A DNA stretch of 64,000 nt from Trueperella bernardiae (GTDB lineage: Bacteria > Actinomycetota > Actinomycetes > Actinomycetales > Actinomycetaceae): contig NZ_LNIZ01000002.1 of NCBI RefSeq assembly GCF_001469025.1, positions 1 to 64,000 of the forward strand. Direction: 5' to 3'. The position numbers and the translations under genes are program-made. A model generated the notes under the pieces. That model searched no databases. It saw only the letters and a program-made list of their open reading frames with translations, and had not been told where the DNA came from. Below are positions 17,699-27,500 of the stretch, in pieces; the stretch's first letter is position 1; each line of letters begins with the position of its first letter.

Positions 17699-18667
17699 AT
17701 GTCTACAACCGTTAAGGAACCTCCAGCCACAACGCACAAGCATCGGCGCACAAAGCGCGAGGCACACGAAGCCCGCACCGGCTGGCTCTTCATGGCCCCG
17801 TTTGCTGCACTCTTCACGTTTATCTTCGTTATCCCAATCTTCGTCTCCATCTACAAGGCCTTCTTCCAGACCCGCGTGGTCGGCGGCGGCGCCTTCGGCG
17901 GCGGCGATTCTCAGCAGGTCTTCGTCGGGTTTGACAACTTCGCCTACGTCGTCGGCTCCGACGTGTTCTGGGCCGGCATCGGACGAGTCATCCTCTACAC
18001 CCTCTTCCAGGTACCGATCATGATCGGCCTGGCCCTGGTCCTGGCTCTCCTCATCGACTCCCTGATCCTCCGCCACGTCACCATCTACCGGCTGTCCTAC
18101 TTCCTGCCCTACGCCGTTCCCGGCGTCGTGGCCGCCATCATCTGGATGTACATCTACACCCCGACAGTCTCGCCCCTGAACTCACTGTTTGACGCGATCG
18201 GCGTGGAATTCCCGATCGACTTCTTCTCCAGCAACGTCATTCTCGCCTCCATGGCGAACATGACCACGTGGACGTTCGCTGGTTACAACATGCTCATCTT
18301 CCTCGCAGCCCTGCAGGCCATCCCGCGCGACCTGTACGAAGCAGCCCGTGTCGACGGCGCATCATCCTGGCAGATCGTGCGCCACATCAAGATCCCCATG
18401 GTGCGCGGAGCAGCGTTGCTCGCCATCCTGTTGTCGATCGTCGGCACCATTCAGCTCTACAATGAGCCCGCCGTCCTTGCCACGAAGAACACCTGGATGG
18501 GCCAGGCTTACACGCCGCTGATGATGGCGTTGAACACGGCCAAGGGATACATCACGCCCTCGGGTGACGGCCCCGCGTCCGCCATCGCGATCATGATGGC
18601 GATCATCGCCGGTGTCCTCGCCGTGATCTACTTCCTGACGGATCGGAAGGTGAATGGAAATGACTAA
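17699..18667 (+). CDS. Sugar ABC importer permease 1 (GNB/LNB operon)
   Basis: A 322-residue MalF-type permease. I chose ATG 17699 because the residues before it lie inside the preceding hairpin region. A 30-residue charged N-terminus precedes the first helix (WLFMAPFAALFTFIFVIPIF). The EAA motif reads LYEAARVDGASSWQIVRHIKIP, the ATPase-docking loop of sugar permeases. The gene overlaps the second permease by 14 bp. No ATPase gene is in the operon, so a shared MsmK-type ATPase elsewhere must energise it. Confidence 0.9.
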   Translation: MSTTVKEPPATTHKHRRTKREAHEARTGWLFMAPFAALFTFIFVIPIFVSIYKAFFQTRVVGGGAFGGGDSQQVFVGFDNFAYVVGSDVFWAGIGRVILYTLFQVPIMIGLALVLALLIDSLILRHVTIYRLSYFLPYAVPGVVAAIIWMYIYTPTVSPLNSLFDAIGVEFPIDFFSSNVILASMANMTTWTFAGYNMLIFLAALQAIPRDLYEAARVDGASSWQIVRHIKIPMVRGAALLAILLSIVGTIQLYNEPAVLATKNTWMGQAYTPLMMALNTAKGYITPSGDGPASAIAIMMAIIAGVLAVIYFLTDRKVNGND

Positions 18668-19598
18668 GACAGCCGCGCTCCCCGACGGGCGAACCTACAC
18701 CCCTTCAATCGAGGGCGTCCCCACCCGCACCTTCGCACCGAAGATCACCTCGAAGGTCATCGCCGCCCTGTTCATGATCATCTTCCTCCTGTACTTCATC
18801 TTCCCGATTTACTGGATGATCGTCGCCTCCACGAAAACGAACTCCGAGCTGACCACCACGTTCGGCCTGTGGTTCGCCTCCCACAACGACACGACGGCGA
18901 ACCCGTCACTGCCCGCCGCCATCTCCGCCAACTATGACTCGCTCGTGGGCTGGACCCAGGGCCTGCTGTGGCGGTGGATCGGCAACTCCTTCATCTACTC
19001 CACGGTTGCGGCGCTCATCGGCACCATCACCTCGGTGATGGCCGGCTACGCGCTCGCAAAGTTCAACTTCCCGTTCAAGAACGCCGCGCTCGGCACCATC
19101 ATGGCCGGCCTGCTCATGCCGGTGGCCCTGCTCTCGGTGCCGATCTACATCATGTTCTTGAACCTTGGCTTGGACAACACGATGCTGTCGATCATCATCC
19201 CCTGCGCGGTTTCACCCTTCGGCGTGTTCCTTGGCAGGGTCTACGTCCAGTCATCGGTGCCCACCGAACTGATCGAGGCGGCCCGCATCGACGGCGCCGG
19301 CGAGGGACGCATCTTCTTCACGATGGTGCTGCGCATCCTGGCCCCGGCGATGGTGACGATCTTCCTGTTCATCTTCGTGGCAACCTGGAATAACTTCATC
19401 CTGCCGCAGTTGATGATCTCCTCCCAGGAACTCAAGCCCATCACCCTCGGTCTGTACGGCATGGCCTCGTACTTCAACCCGCAGTATGGTCCGATGATGA
19501 TGGCCTCCCTGCTCGGCGTCGTCCCGCTGATCATCCTCTTCCTTGCACTGCAGCGCTACTGGCAGTCCGGTCTGTCGGCCGGCGCGGTCAAGGGCTGA
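18654..19598 (+). CDS. Sugar ABC importer permease 2 (GNB/LNB operon)
   Basis: A 314-residue MalG-type permease with helix 1 at FMIIFLLYFIFPIYWMIVAS and the EAA motif LIEAARIDGAGEGRIFFTMVL. Two ATGs are possible. The first, at 18654, is only 3 bp from GGAAGGTGA. The second, at 18660, gives more usual spacing and removes two residues. The protein pairs with the upstream permease to form the pore for lacto-N-biose and galacto-N-biose, as judged from the operon. Confidence 0.9.
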   Translation: MEMTKTAALPDGRTYTPSIEGVPTRTFAPKITSKVIAALFMIIFLLYFIFPIYWMIVASTKTNSELTTTFGLWFASHNDTTANPSLPAAISANYDSLVGWTQGLLWRWIGNSFIYSTVAALIGTITSVMAGYALAKFNFPFKNAALGTIMAGLLMPVALLSVPIYIMFLNLGLDNTMLSIIIPCAVSPFGVFLGRVYVQSSVPTELIEAARIDGAGEGRIFFTMVLRILAPAMVTIFLFIFVATWNNFILPQLMISSQELKPITLGLYGMASYFNPQYGPMMMASLLGVVPLIILFLALQRYWQSGLSAGAVKG

Positions 19599-19633
19599 TC
19601 ACCACCCACCTACTACTACCTCACGGAGAAACC

Positions 19634-21796
19634 ATGTCACACGGCCGCTTCACCATGCCGACCGAAGAAAACTTCTTCGAAGAATCTAAGAAACTCGCCG
19701 AACTTTGGGGCGCTGACGCCGTCCGCAACTCAGACGGCACGCAGCTTGACCATGACGTCCTGGACTTGGGCAAGCGCGTCTACTCGGCCTACTTCCCCAC
19801 CCGTGGCCATAACGAGTTTATGGTCGGCAAAATGAGGTACGTCCCGCAGGTCTACCTGCTCTCGGAGCGCACCCTCGCCGAGGGCGAATCCGTCACCATC
19901 CCGCTGCTGGCCACCTACTTTGAAGAGCAGCTCCAGGTCAATCACGACGACGACCCGGCCCAGTACTGGGAGGTCATTGACCGCACGTCCGGCGAGACCC
20001 TGCCCACGGCGTCGTGGAGCTACGACGCCACCACGGACTGCGTCACGATCACCGGGGCCACCTCGATGCACGAGTACACCGTGACGTTCCTCGCCTACGT
20101 CATCTGGGATCCGGTCCAGATGTACAACCACATCACGAACGATTGGGGGGACAAGGAGCACGAGATCGCCTTCGATCCGCGCCACCCGGAGGTCCGTGAC
20201 TTCATGTACGAGACCCTGGAGAAATGGTTGGCGGACAACCCGCACGTCGACGTCGTCCGCTTCACCACGTTCTTCTACCAGTTCACGCTGATCTTCAACA
20301 ACCTTCGGCGCGAGAAGATCGTGGACTGGACGGGATTCCAAGTCACCGTTTCGGCTCAGGCGCTGGCTGACTTCGAGAAACAGTACGGCTACCGGATGCG
20401 CCCGGAGGACTTCGTCGACGCCGGTAGCTACGGCTCGTCGTTCGTCAACCCCGGCAAGCCGCAGCGCGACTGGCTGGACTTCACCTTCCACTCGGTCCAG
20501 CACATGATTAAGCACATGGTCGATCTGACCCACGCCGCTGGCAAGGAAGCCATGATGTTCCTTGGCGACCAGTGGATCGGCACCGAGCCGTATTCGAAGG
20601 AATACCCGGGCCTGGGCATGGACGCGATCGTGGGTTCGGTGGGCGACGGCACCACCACCCGCATGATCGCGGACATCAAGGGCGTGCGATACCACGAAGG
20701 TCGCTTCCTTCCCTACTTCTTCCCGGACAGCTTCTACGACGGGGCAGACCCCTCGATTGAGGCGTGGGACAATTGGCGCAAGGCCCGCCGCGCAATCCTG
20801 CGCTCCCCGCTGGAGCGCATGGGTTACGGCGGCTACCTGTCGCTGGCGAACAAGTTCCCGACCTTCGTGGAGGCCGTGGCCCACATTGCCGACGAGTTCC
20901 GCGACATCTACGACCGCTCGGGCGGCGTGGGCGCGCAGCCTCAGTTAACCGTCGCGTTCCTTGACGCGTGGGGCGAGCAGCGCTCCTGGCAGGGTTTCAC
21001 TGTCGCGCACGCGCTGCCGAACAAGTACAACCGCAACTACTACGGCATCCTCGAGGCAATCTCGGGTATGCGCGTGAACGTCCGGTTCATCTCGTTCGCG
21101 GACGTGCTCGAGGGCGGCGTGCCCGACGACGTCGACGTCATTATCAATGCCGGCCCCGCCGCCACCTCCTACTCGGGCGGCGACGCCTGGGCCAACCCCG
21201 CCCTCGTCTCCGCGATCCGCGCGTGGGTGCGCAGCGGCAAGGGCTTCGTGGGCGTCGGCCAGCCCACCGCGATCGACCGGCAGGGCCGCTTCTTCCAGCT
21301 GGCCGACGTGCTGGGCGTGGACGAGGAGATCTACCGCTCGCTCAACGTGGACAAGTACTGGCCCGAGCCCACCGAGGATCACTTCATCACGGCGGAGTTC
21401 GAAGCCCCGCTCGATTTCGGTGAGACGATCACGAACACGTTCCCGATCTCCCAGGACACGGCCGTGCTACGCGCCGAAGGCGGCGAGGTCCAGCTGGCCG
21501 CCAACGATTACGGGAAGGGCCGCGGCGTGTACCTGTCTGGCCTGCCCTACTCAGCCACGAACGCCCGCCTGCTCGAGCGCATCCTGTTCTGGGTTGCCGG
21601 CGCGGAGGAGCACTACGCCGAATGGTCGAGCTCCAACCCCGACTGCGAAGTGGCCTACTTCCCCGCGAGCCGGTGCTACGCCGTCGTGAACAACACCGGC
21701 CAGCCGCAGGCAACCACCGTGGCGCTGCCAGGCGGGGAGCGCGTGGATGTAGAGCTGGAGGGCTCGGGCATCCTGTGGAAGGACTACGAGGACTGA
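19634..21796 (+). CDS. lnpA: 1,3-beta-galactosyl-N-acetylhexosamine phosphorylase (GH112)
   Basis: A 720-residue cytoplasmic GH112 enzyme that phosphorolyses lacto-N-biose I or galacto-N-biose to galactose 1-phosphate plus GlcNAc or GalNAc. From memory of the Bifidobacterium longum enzyme it matches along its length: HGRFTMPTEENF, NSDGTQLD, AYFPTRGHNEF, MYNHITNDWGDKEHEI, VRFTTFFYQFTL and MFLGDQWIGTEPY. Asp312 in GDQW corresponds to the catalytic Asp313 of that enzyme. It is about 30 residues shorter than the bifidobacterial protein because a loop after DHFITAEF is missing. It begins 35 bp after the permease and its TGA overlaps the nahK ATG. It is the key enzyme of the pathway. Confidence 0.95.
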   Translation: MSHGRFTMPTEENFFEESKKLAELWGADAVRNSDGTQLDHDVLDLGKRVYSAYFPTRGHNEFMVGKMRYVPQVYLLSERTLAEGESVTIPLLATYFEEQLQVNHDDDPAQYWEVIDRTSGETLPTASWSYDATTDCVTITGATSMHEYTVTFLAYVIWDPVQMYNHITNDWGDKEHEIAFDPRHPEVRDFMYETLEKWLADNPHVDVVRFTTFFYQFTLIFNNLRREKIVDWTGFQVTVSAQALADFEKQYGYRMRPEDFVDAGSYGSSFVNPGKPQRDWLDFTFHSVQHMIKHMVDLTHAAGKEAMMFLGDQWIGTEPYSKEYPGLGMDAIVGSVGDGTTTRMIADIKGVRYHEGRFLPYFFPDSFYDGADPSIEAWDNWRKARRAILRSPLERMGYGGYLSLANKFPTFVEAVAHIADEFRDIYDRSGGVGAQPQLTVAFLDAWGEQRSWQGFTVAHALPNKYNRNYYGILEAISGMRVNVRFISFADVLEGGVPDDVDVIINAGPAATSYSGGDAWANPALVSAIRAWVRSGKGFVGVGQPTAIDRQGRFFQLADVLGVDEEIYRSLNVDKYWPEPTEDHFITAEFEAPLDFGETITNTFPISQDTAVLRAEGGEVQLAANDYGKGRGVYLSGLPYSATNARLLERILFWVAGAEEHYAEWSSSNPDCEVAYFPASRCYAVVNNTGQPQATTVALPGGERVDVELEGSGILWKDYED

Positions 21797-22890
21797 TGGG
21801 CGCCAAGGAACTCAAGCCCGACGTGCTGGAGCAGGTGCTGGGTCACTTCGACGTCGGCGAGGTGACCCACCTGGAGCCGTGGGGCGACGGGCACATCAAC
21901 GACACCTACCGGGTGGAAGCCGGCCGTGGGGTGTTCATCCTGCAACGCCTCAACACGGAGATCTTCCGCGACCCGGCCAGCCTCATGCGCAACATCGACC
22001 TCGTAACGCGCTTCGTGGCCGCCAAGGGACGCGAGACCCTGACCGTGATCCCCACGGTCGAGGGCGAGCTGTTTCACGACGCCGGGGCGCACGGCGCGTA
22101 CAGGCTGTACGTCTTTATCCCGCACACGGTGTCGTACTCGGTGGTGGACGACCCGGGCGTGACGCGGGCCGCCGGCGCGGCATTCGGACAGTTTCAAAAG
22201 GACCTCGCCGATTTTGATGCCACCCAGCTTGCCGAGACGATCCCGCACTTCCACGACACGCCACGCCGGTTCGCGAACCTCGCGGCGGCCGTGGAGGCCG
22301 ACATCGCCGACCGGGCCGAGAGCGCGCGGGCCGAGATCGCCGATTACATGCGGCGCGAACTCGACTGCTTCGTGGTGACCGACCGGCTCAGCACCGGTAA
22401 ACTGCCCTACCGGGTGACGCACAACGACACGAAGATCAACAACATCCTGTTCGACGCCACCACGCACGAGGCGCGGGCCATCATCGACCTCGACACCGTG
22501 ATGCCCGGCTCGATGCTGTACGACTTCGGCGACGCACTGCGCACCGGGGCCGCCACCACGGACGAGGACGACCCCGAGCCGGCCAACATGGGGATCAACC
22601 TCGAGCTATTCGAGGCGTACTGCCGCGGATTCGTCAGCACCCTGGGCGACGCGATCACGGAGAAAGAATCCGAGCTGCTAGCCTTCTCCGTCAAGCTCCT
22701 CACCCTTGAATGCGGCATGCGGTTCCTCACCGACTACCTTGAAGGCGACGTGTACTTCGCAACGAAGCACCCCACTCACAACCTGGAGCGGGCCCGCACC
22801 CAACTGGCGCTGGTAGCCGACATCGAAAAGAAGATGGATGAAATGAATGCGATCGTGCGCCGCGCGCTAGAAAGCGAGGAAGAACAATGA
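21796..22890 (+). CDS. nahK: N-acetylhexosamine 1-kinase
   Basis: A 364-residue APH-fold kinase that phosphorylates the anomeric hydroxyl of GlcNAc or GalNAc released by the phosphorylase. The N-terminal GHFDVGEVTHLEPWGDGHIN resembles Bifidobacterium NahK. The catalytic loop is THNDTKINN with Asp211 as expected base, followed by IIDLDTVMPGSMLYDFGDALR, the metal-binding segment. I chose ATG 21796 because it overlaps the lnpA stop (TGATG). The gene overlaps galT by 4 bp. Length and order (lnpA, nahK, galT) match the bifidobacterial lnpABC order. Confidence 0.94.
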   Translation: MGAKELKPDVLEQVLGHFDVGEVTHLEPWGDGHINDTYRVEAGRGVFILQRLNTEIFRDPASLMRNIDLVTRFVAAKGRETLTVIPTVEGELFHDAGAHGAYRLYVFIPHTVSYSVVDDPGVTRAAGAAFGQFQKDLADFDATQLAETIPHFHDTPRRFANLAAAVEADIADRAESARAEIADYMRRELDCFVVTDRLSTGKLPYRVTHNDTKINNILFDATTHEARAIIDLDTVMPGSMLYDFGDALRTGAATTDEDDPEPANMGINLELFEAYCRGFVSTLGDAITEKESELLAFSVKLLTLECGMRFLTDYLEGDVYFATKHPTHNLERARTQLALVADIEKKMDEMNAIVRRALESEEEQ

Positions 22891-24365
22891 CTCTGCGCCG
22901 CGTGTATGAAGCGATCGACGCCCTAGTCGACTACGCCCGGGCCCACCTCGAGCTCGGGGCGGCCAACGAGGACTGGGCGCGCAACCAGATCTTTGGCATG
23001 TTCGGGCTCAACTCCTACGAGCCGACCGGAACGCGCGGGGCCGAGCACGTGCGGCCCGACGCGTTGCTGGCCGAGTTCGCGGGGGCGCTGGCCGCCGAGG
23101 GTCTCATCGAGGACTACCAGGCCGACGCCGTCTGCGACCAGGCGATGGGCTACCTCACACTCATCCCCTCCCAGCTACAGGAGCGCTTCGCGCAGATGCG
23201 CGACGCCGAAGGCGGGGACGCCGCGATGGCCTGGCTCTACGAGTACTCGATCCGCTCGAACTACGTGCGCCGGGCGGTGCTTGACCGCAACCCGCGCTTC
23301 GAAACCCGCGGCCTGATCGTCACGATCAACAAGGCCAAGCCCGAGTTCAAAGACCCGAAGAAAGCGGCGGCGGGAAACGCGGTGGCCGGCGGCTACCCAC
23401 GCTGCTCGATCTGCCACGAGAACGAGGGCTTCGCGGGCCGGGCCAAGTTCACGCTCCGCACGGTGCCACTGAAGATGGGCGCGGAGGACTGGTTCTGGCA
23501 GTTCTCCCCCTACGGCTACCTCGACGAGCACGGCATCGCGGTCAACACCCTTCACACCCCGATGCACGTGGACGCCGACGCCTTCCGTCAGCTCATCTCC
23601 TTCGTCGACCAGTACCCCTCGCTGTTCATCGGCTGCAACGCGGCACTGCCCCGGATCGGCGGCTCGGTGCTCGGCCACGACCACTACCAGGGCGGCGGGG
23701 AGCTCCTGCCGATGCACACCGCGAAGACGTGGAAGGAAGTCCAAGACCCGGACCATCCGGATGCCGGGGTGGAGATCCTCGACTGGCACAACACCGCCAT
23801 TCGGGTGGTCAGCCCGGACGCGGAGACCGTGGTAGCCGTCTGCGAGAAGATCCACGACGCATGGGTGTCCTACTCCAATCCGGAGCTAGGAATAATCGCC
23901 CGCGATGATGAGGGCGTTCATTCCGCCACCTCCCCCACGGTGATTCGCACCGAACGCGGATACGAAATGTCCCTCATCTTGCGGTCGAATGTTACGACCG
24001 AGGAGTTCCCGGCGGGTGTGTTTCACGCCCACCCCGAATTCCATGCGGTCAAGCAGGAATCCATCGGCCTCATCGAGGCCCAGGGCTTGTTCATCCTGCC
24101 CGGCCGCCTCGACTCGGAGCTGGCGCTGATCGCGGACGCGATCGAATCCGGCGCCGACCTCCCAGCCGACCTCGAACCGTTCCGCCTTCTGTTCGACGAG
24201 ACGAAGGAGGCCCTGTCCGGTTCCACCGACCGCGCCGCAATCGACGCCGCCATCCGCGACGAGCTAGGCAGCATCTGCGAGCGCATCCTCGATAACACGG
24301 CAGTGTTCAAGCACAAGGAGCAGACCTTGGCCTGGCTCCTCGACCATGGCTTCGAGGCGCGATAG
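22887..24365 (+). CDS. galT: UDP-glucose--hexose-1-phosphate uridylyltransferase (GalT class II)
   Basis: A 492-residue class II uridylyltransferase, longer than the E. coli-type GalT and typical of Gram-positive bacteria and the bifidobacterial lnpC gene. The N-terminus is RRVYEAIDALVDYARAHL. Later come GGYPRCSICHENEGFAG, with the paired Cys, and GGSVLGHDHYQGG, with the HxHxxxGG-like nucleotidylation region. It exchanges galactose 1-phosphate or HexNAc 1-phosphate with UDP-glucose, feeding the sugars to the Leloir and amino-sugar routes. The ATG overlaps the nahK stop. The galE that follows in Bifidobacterium (lnpD) is absent here. Confidence 0.93.
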   Translation: MTLRRVYEAIDALVDYARAHLELGAANEDWARNQIFGMFGLNSYEPTGTRGAEHVRPDALLAEFAGALAAEGLIEDYQADAVCDQAMGYLTLIPSQLQERFAQMRDAEGGDAAMAWLYEYSIRSNYVRRAVLDRNPRFETRGLIVTINKAKPEFKDPKKAAAGNAVAGGYPRCSICHENEGFAGRAKFTLRTVPLKMGAEDWFWQFSPYGYLDEHGIAVNTLHTPMHVDADAFRQLISFVDQYPSLFIGCNAALPRIGGSVLGHDHYQGGGELLPMHTAKTWKEVQDPDHPDAGVEILDWHNTAIRVVSPDAETVVAVCEKIHDAWVSYSNPELGIIARDDEGVHSATSPTVIRTERGYEMSLILRSNVTTEEFPAGVFHAHPEFHAVKQESIGLIEAQGLFILPGRLDSELALIADAIESGADLPADLEPFRLLFDETKEALSGSTDRAAIDAAIRDELGSICERILDNTAVFKHKEQTLAWLLDHGFEAR

Positions 24366-24417
24366 GTCTCGAAGCACATCCCATGAGGTTTAGCCTAGCG
24401 ATCACGCCGGCCGCTCG

Positions 24418-24463
24418 CGTCTGTGCCCCTATGTCACTTCGATGTTGCACAGGGGCACAGACG
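24418..24463 (+). terminator. Hairpin at the end of the GNB/LNB operon
   Basis: A 13-bp perfect stem (24418-24430 with 24451-24463, CGTCTGTGCCCCT) encloses a 20-nt loop, 53 bp beyond galT. No U-tract follows. It separates the operon from the lacto-N-biosidase gene, which therefore may have its own promoter in 24464-24549. Confidence 0.5.
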
Positions 24464-24549
24464 TAACTGGCCACGGCGGACCGTCGTCACTGTCGACGAC
24501 CAACCATTATCGTTAAGACCAACCAACCACATCGAGCAAAGGAGCACGT

Positions 24550-27500
24550 GTGATAGGCACAAGCAGATCATGGTCTAGGCGAGCTATTGCCGCAGTGTCG
24601 GCAGCACTCGTCGTCGTGGCGGGAGGCGGTTTCGGTACCCTCACTGCCCCACCCGCAACCGCCGACACAACCGACACCTTCATCGGCGGCCCCGACCAGT
24701 TGTACGTCGGGTATGCGGATTCGGAGGAAACTCAGGAGCCCAACGGCAACGGTCCCGCCGCTAAGGCGATTGACGGGGTTGCGACCACCTACTGGCACAC
24801 CAACTGGTCGGTGGGCAATACCGAGACCCCCGGCCCCCACTGGATCTCCGTGGGCACATTCCCAGGTGCGCAGATCGCCGACTGTTCTTTCACGGGCATC
24901 GAGTACACCCAGCGGCAGGGCAGCAGTGGAACCGGTAAACACAACGGCATCGTCGGCAACTACGAGATCCATGTCTCGGATAGCCCCATCGAGGATGGCG
25001 CCGGCTTCACCGACACCACCCGGGTCGCTAGCGGCACCTTCGAGAACACGGACTCAGCGCAGGTCGTCCGCTTTGAGGGGCCCGCAACCGGCAAGTTCGT
25101 CACCCTGAAGGCGCTCTCCGCGCTCGTCAACAGCCAGAACCTGACGTCCGTGGGCGACATTCGCCTCATCGGCTCCTGCCACACCGAGGCCGGCGCCACC
25201 ATCGTGACCCCCACCGCGCCTATCCAGAGCGAGAACGGTGCGAGCATCACTGTGCCGACCATCGCCGGGGTCGACTACAAGATCAACGGCGCGATCGTCA
25301 CGGGCGACGTCACCCTCAACAACGGCGCCACCACCGTAACCGCCACCCCTCGAGATGGCTACACGTTCTTCGGCGACCAGTCCGTTAGCTACGACTTCAG
25401 CTACGAGGGCATGCCCATCCCGGCCACCATCCCCTCCCTGACCGGACAGTTCGCACGTTCCGAGGGCACCTGGACTGCCACGCAGGACGTGACAGTCGTT
25501 CGCCCCGACACCTTCGCCAGCAGCGCCCAGCTTCTCGTCGACGAACTCAATGCCTACACCAACGGCGACTCCGTCACGGGAGCAACTAACGGGACAGGGA
25601 TCGAGATCGTCATCGACGACACCCACAAGGAGAGCCTCGGCGAGGAGGGCTACACCCTTTCCATCCAACCAGCGGGCGTCACGATCACGGCCGCCACAGC
25701 GCGCGGGGCATTCTGGGGAACCCGCACGCTGTCCCAAATGCTCCGCCAGAGTCTGACCCTTCCCGCCGGATCGGTGACGGACACACCCACCTACAAGGAG
25801 CGCGGCGTCACGCTGTGCGCCTGCCAGATCAACTTCTCCACCGAGTGGATCGAGCGTTTCCTCAATGAGATGGCTGACCTCAAGCTCAACTCCATCCTCA
25901 TGGAGATGAAACTCAAGTCGGACGCCTACCCGGCCGCGAACACGTTCTCGTACTACTCGCGCGAGGACGTGAAGGCATTTGTTGAGAAGGCCGACTCCTA
26001 CGGCATCGACGTGATCCCCGAGATCAACTCCCCCGGCCACATGAACATCTGGCTGGAGAACCTCCCCCAGTTCCAACTGAAGGACCAAGCCGGCAACGGT
26101 AGCGTCGATCGCCTCGATATCACGAACCCGCAAGCCGTGGAGTTCTACAAGACACTCATCGACGAGTACGACGGCGTCTTCTCCACCAACTACTGGCACA
26201 TGGGCGCCGACGAGTACCTCATGGGGGCAAGCTACGCCACCTACCCACAACTGGCCCGCTACGCCAGGGAGGTCACCGGCAATAGTCAGGCTACCGGCGC
26301 CGACGCCTTCACCTATTTCATTAACGACATCAACAGCTATGTCAAGGCCAAAGGCAAGACGCTGCGCATCTGGAACGACGGAATCGTCGCCACCCACGCC
26401 GTCACGCTCGACAAGGACATCGTAGTCGAGCACTGGCTCGGATCTGGACGCTCAGCCAACGAGCTTGCTAACGACGGCTACCGGCTGGTCAACGCGAACC
26501 TCAAACTCTACTTCGCCAGGGCCACCCCCTACCCCATCCAGGCAAACGGTCCGGCCTTCTTGTACAACGACCCGAACTTCGACGTCAACATCTTCCAGGG
26601 CCGCGACGGCGTCGTGTCTAAGACCGACAACATCCTCGGCGCCAAGCTCTCGATCTGGCCCGACAACGGCGTCAAGCAAACCGAAAACGAGGTCGAACTC
26701 GACGTCTACGAGGCGATGCGCTACATCGCACAGATCACGTGGAGCGGAGGAAACCCCTCCGATAACCCGACCTACGCGGACTTCAAGGCGAAGCGCGTCG
26801 ACAAGATCGAACGTTCGCCCATGTGGGAGAACATCAACCGCAAGCCGCTTGAGGACGGCGTCTACACGATCTCTCAGCCGGCCGGCAAGTCCCTCCAACT
26901 CGCGGGTAACGCCTCGCTCGGGGACGGAGACGAATGGACGCTGACCTCCACGCCGGACCACTACTACCAGTTGAAGAACATGGCGACCAACCAGTGCCTG
27001 TCGGTTGTCTCCGGTTACAAGCACCTCTCCACGGTGACCCAGGTTGGCGCGCGCCCCGAGGCCCGTCCCTGCGTGGACGTGTCCAAGATCTACACGGGCA
27101 ACCAGGCCGGTAACAGCGGCTACGCCGAGCGCAACCCGCAAAAGTGGATGCTGCTCACAACTGGCGACGGTTCCTTCGAGATCGTCAACGCCGTGACCCT
27201 CCAACGCCTGGCAGTCGCCACCGGCGCCGAGGAGCACATCGATTTCGTCGAGTTCAACGGGACCAAGAAGGACACCAAGCCCGCTGCCGGCGAAATCGTC
27301 CAGCTGCCCGGCGACATGACGGACGACGTGTGGAAGATCGAGCCCTCAACGCGCACCTTCACCGCAACCGTCGCCTCCAACCCCCTCACCGCCTACCCCT
27401 CCGCCGACGACGCCGGGGCGGCCACCATGACCGTGACGATCACCAACCGCACGGACGCCAACCTCACCAACGTCGTCGTGAAGCCTCCCGTGAAGAACGG

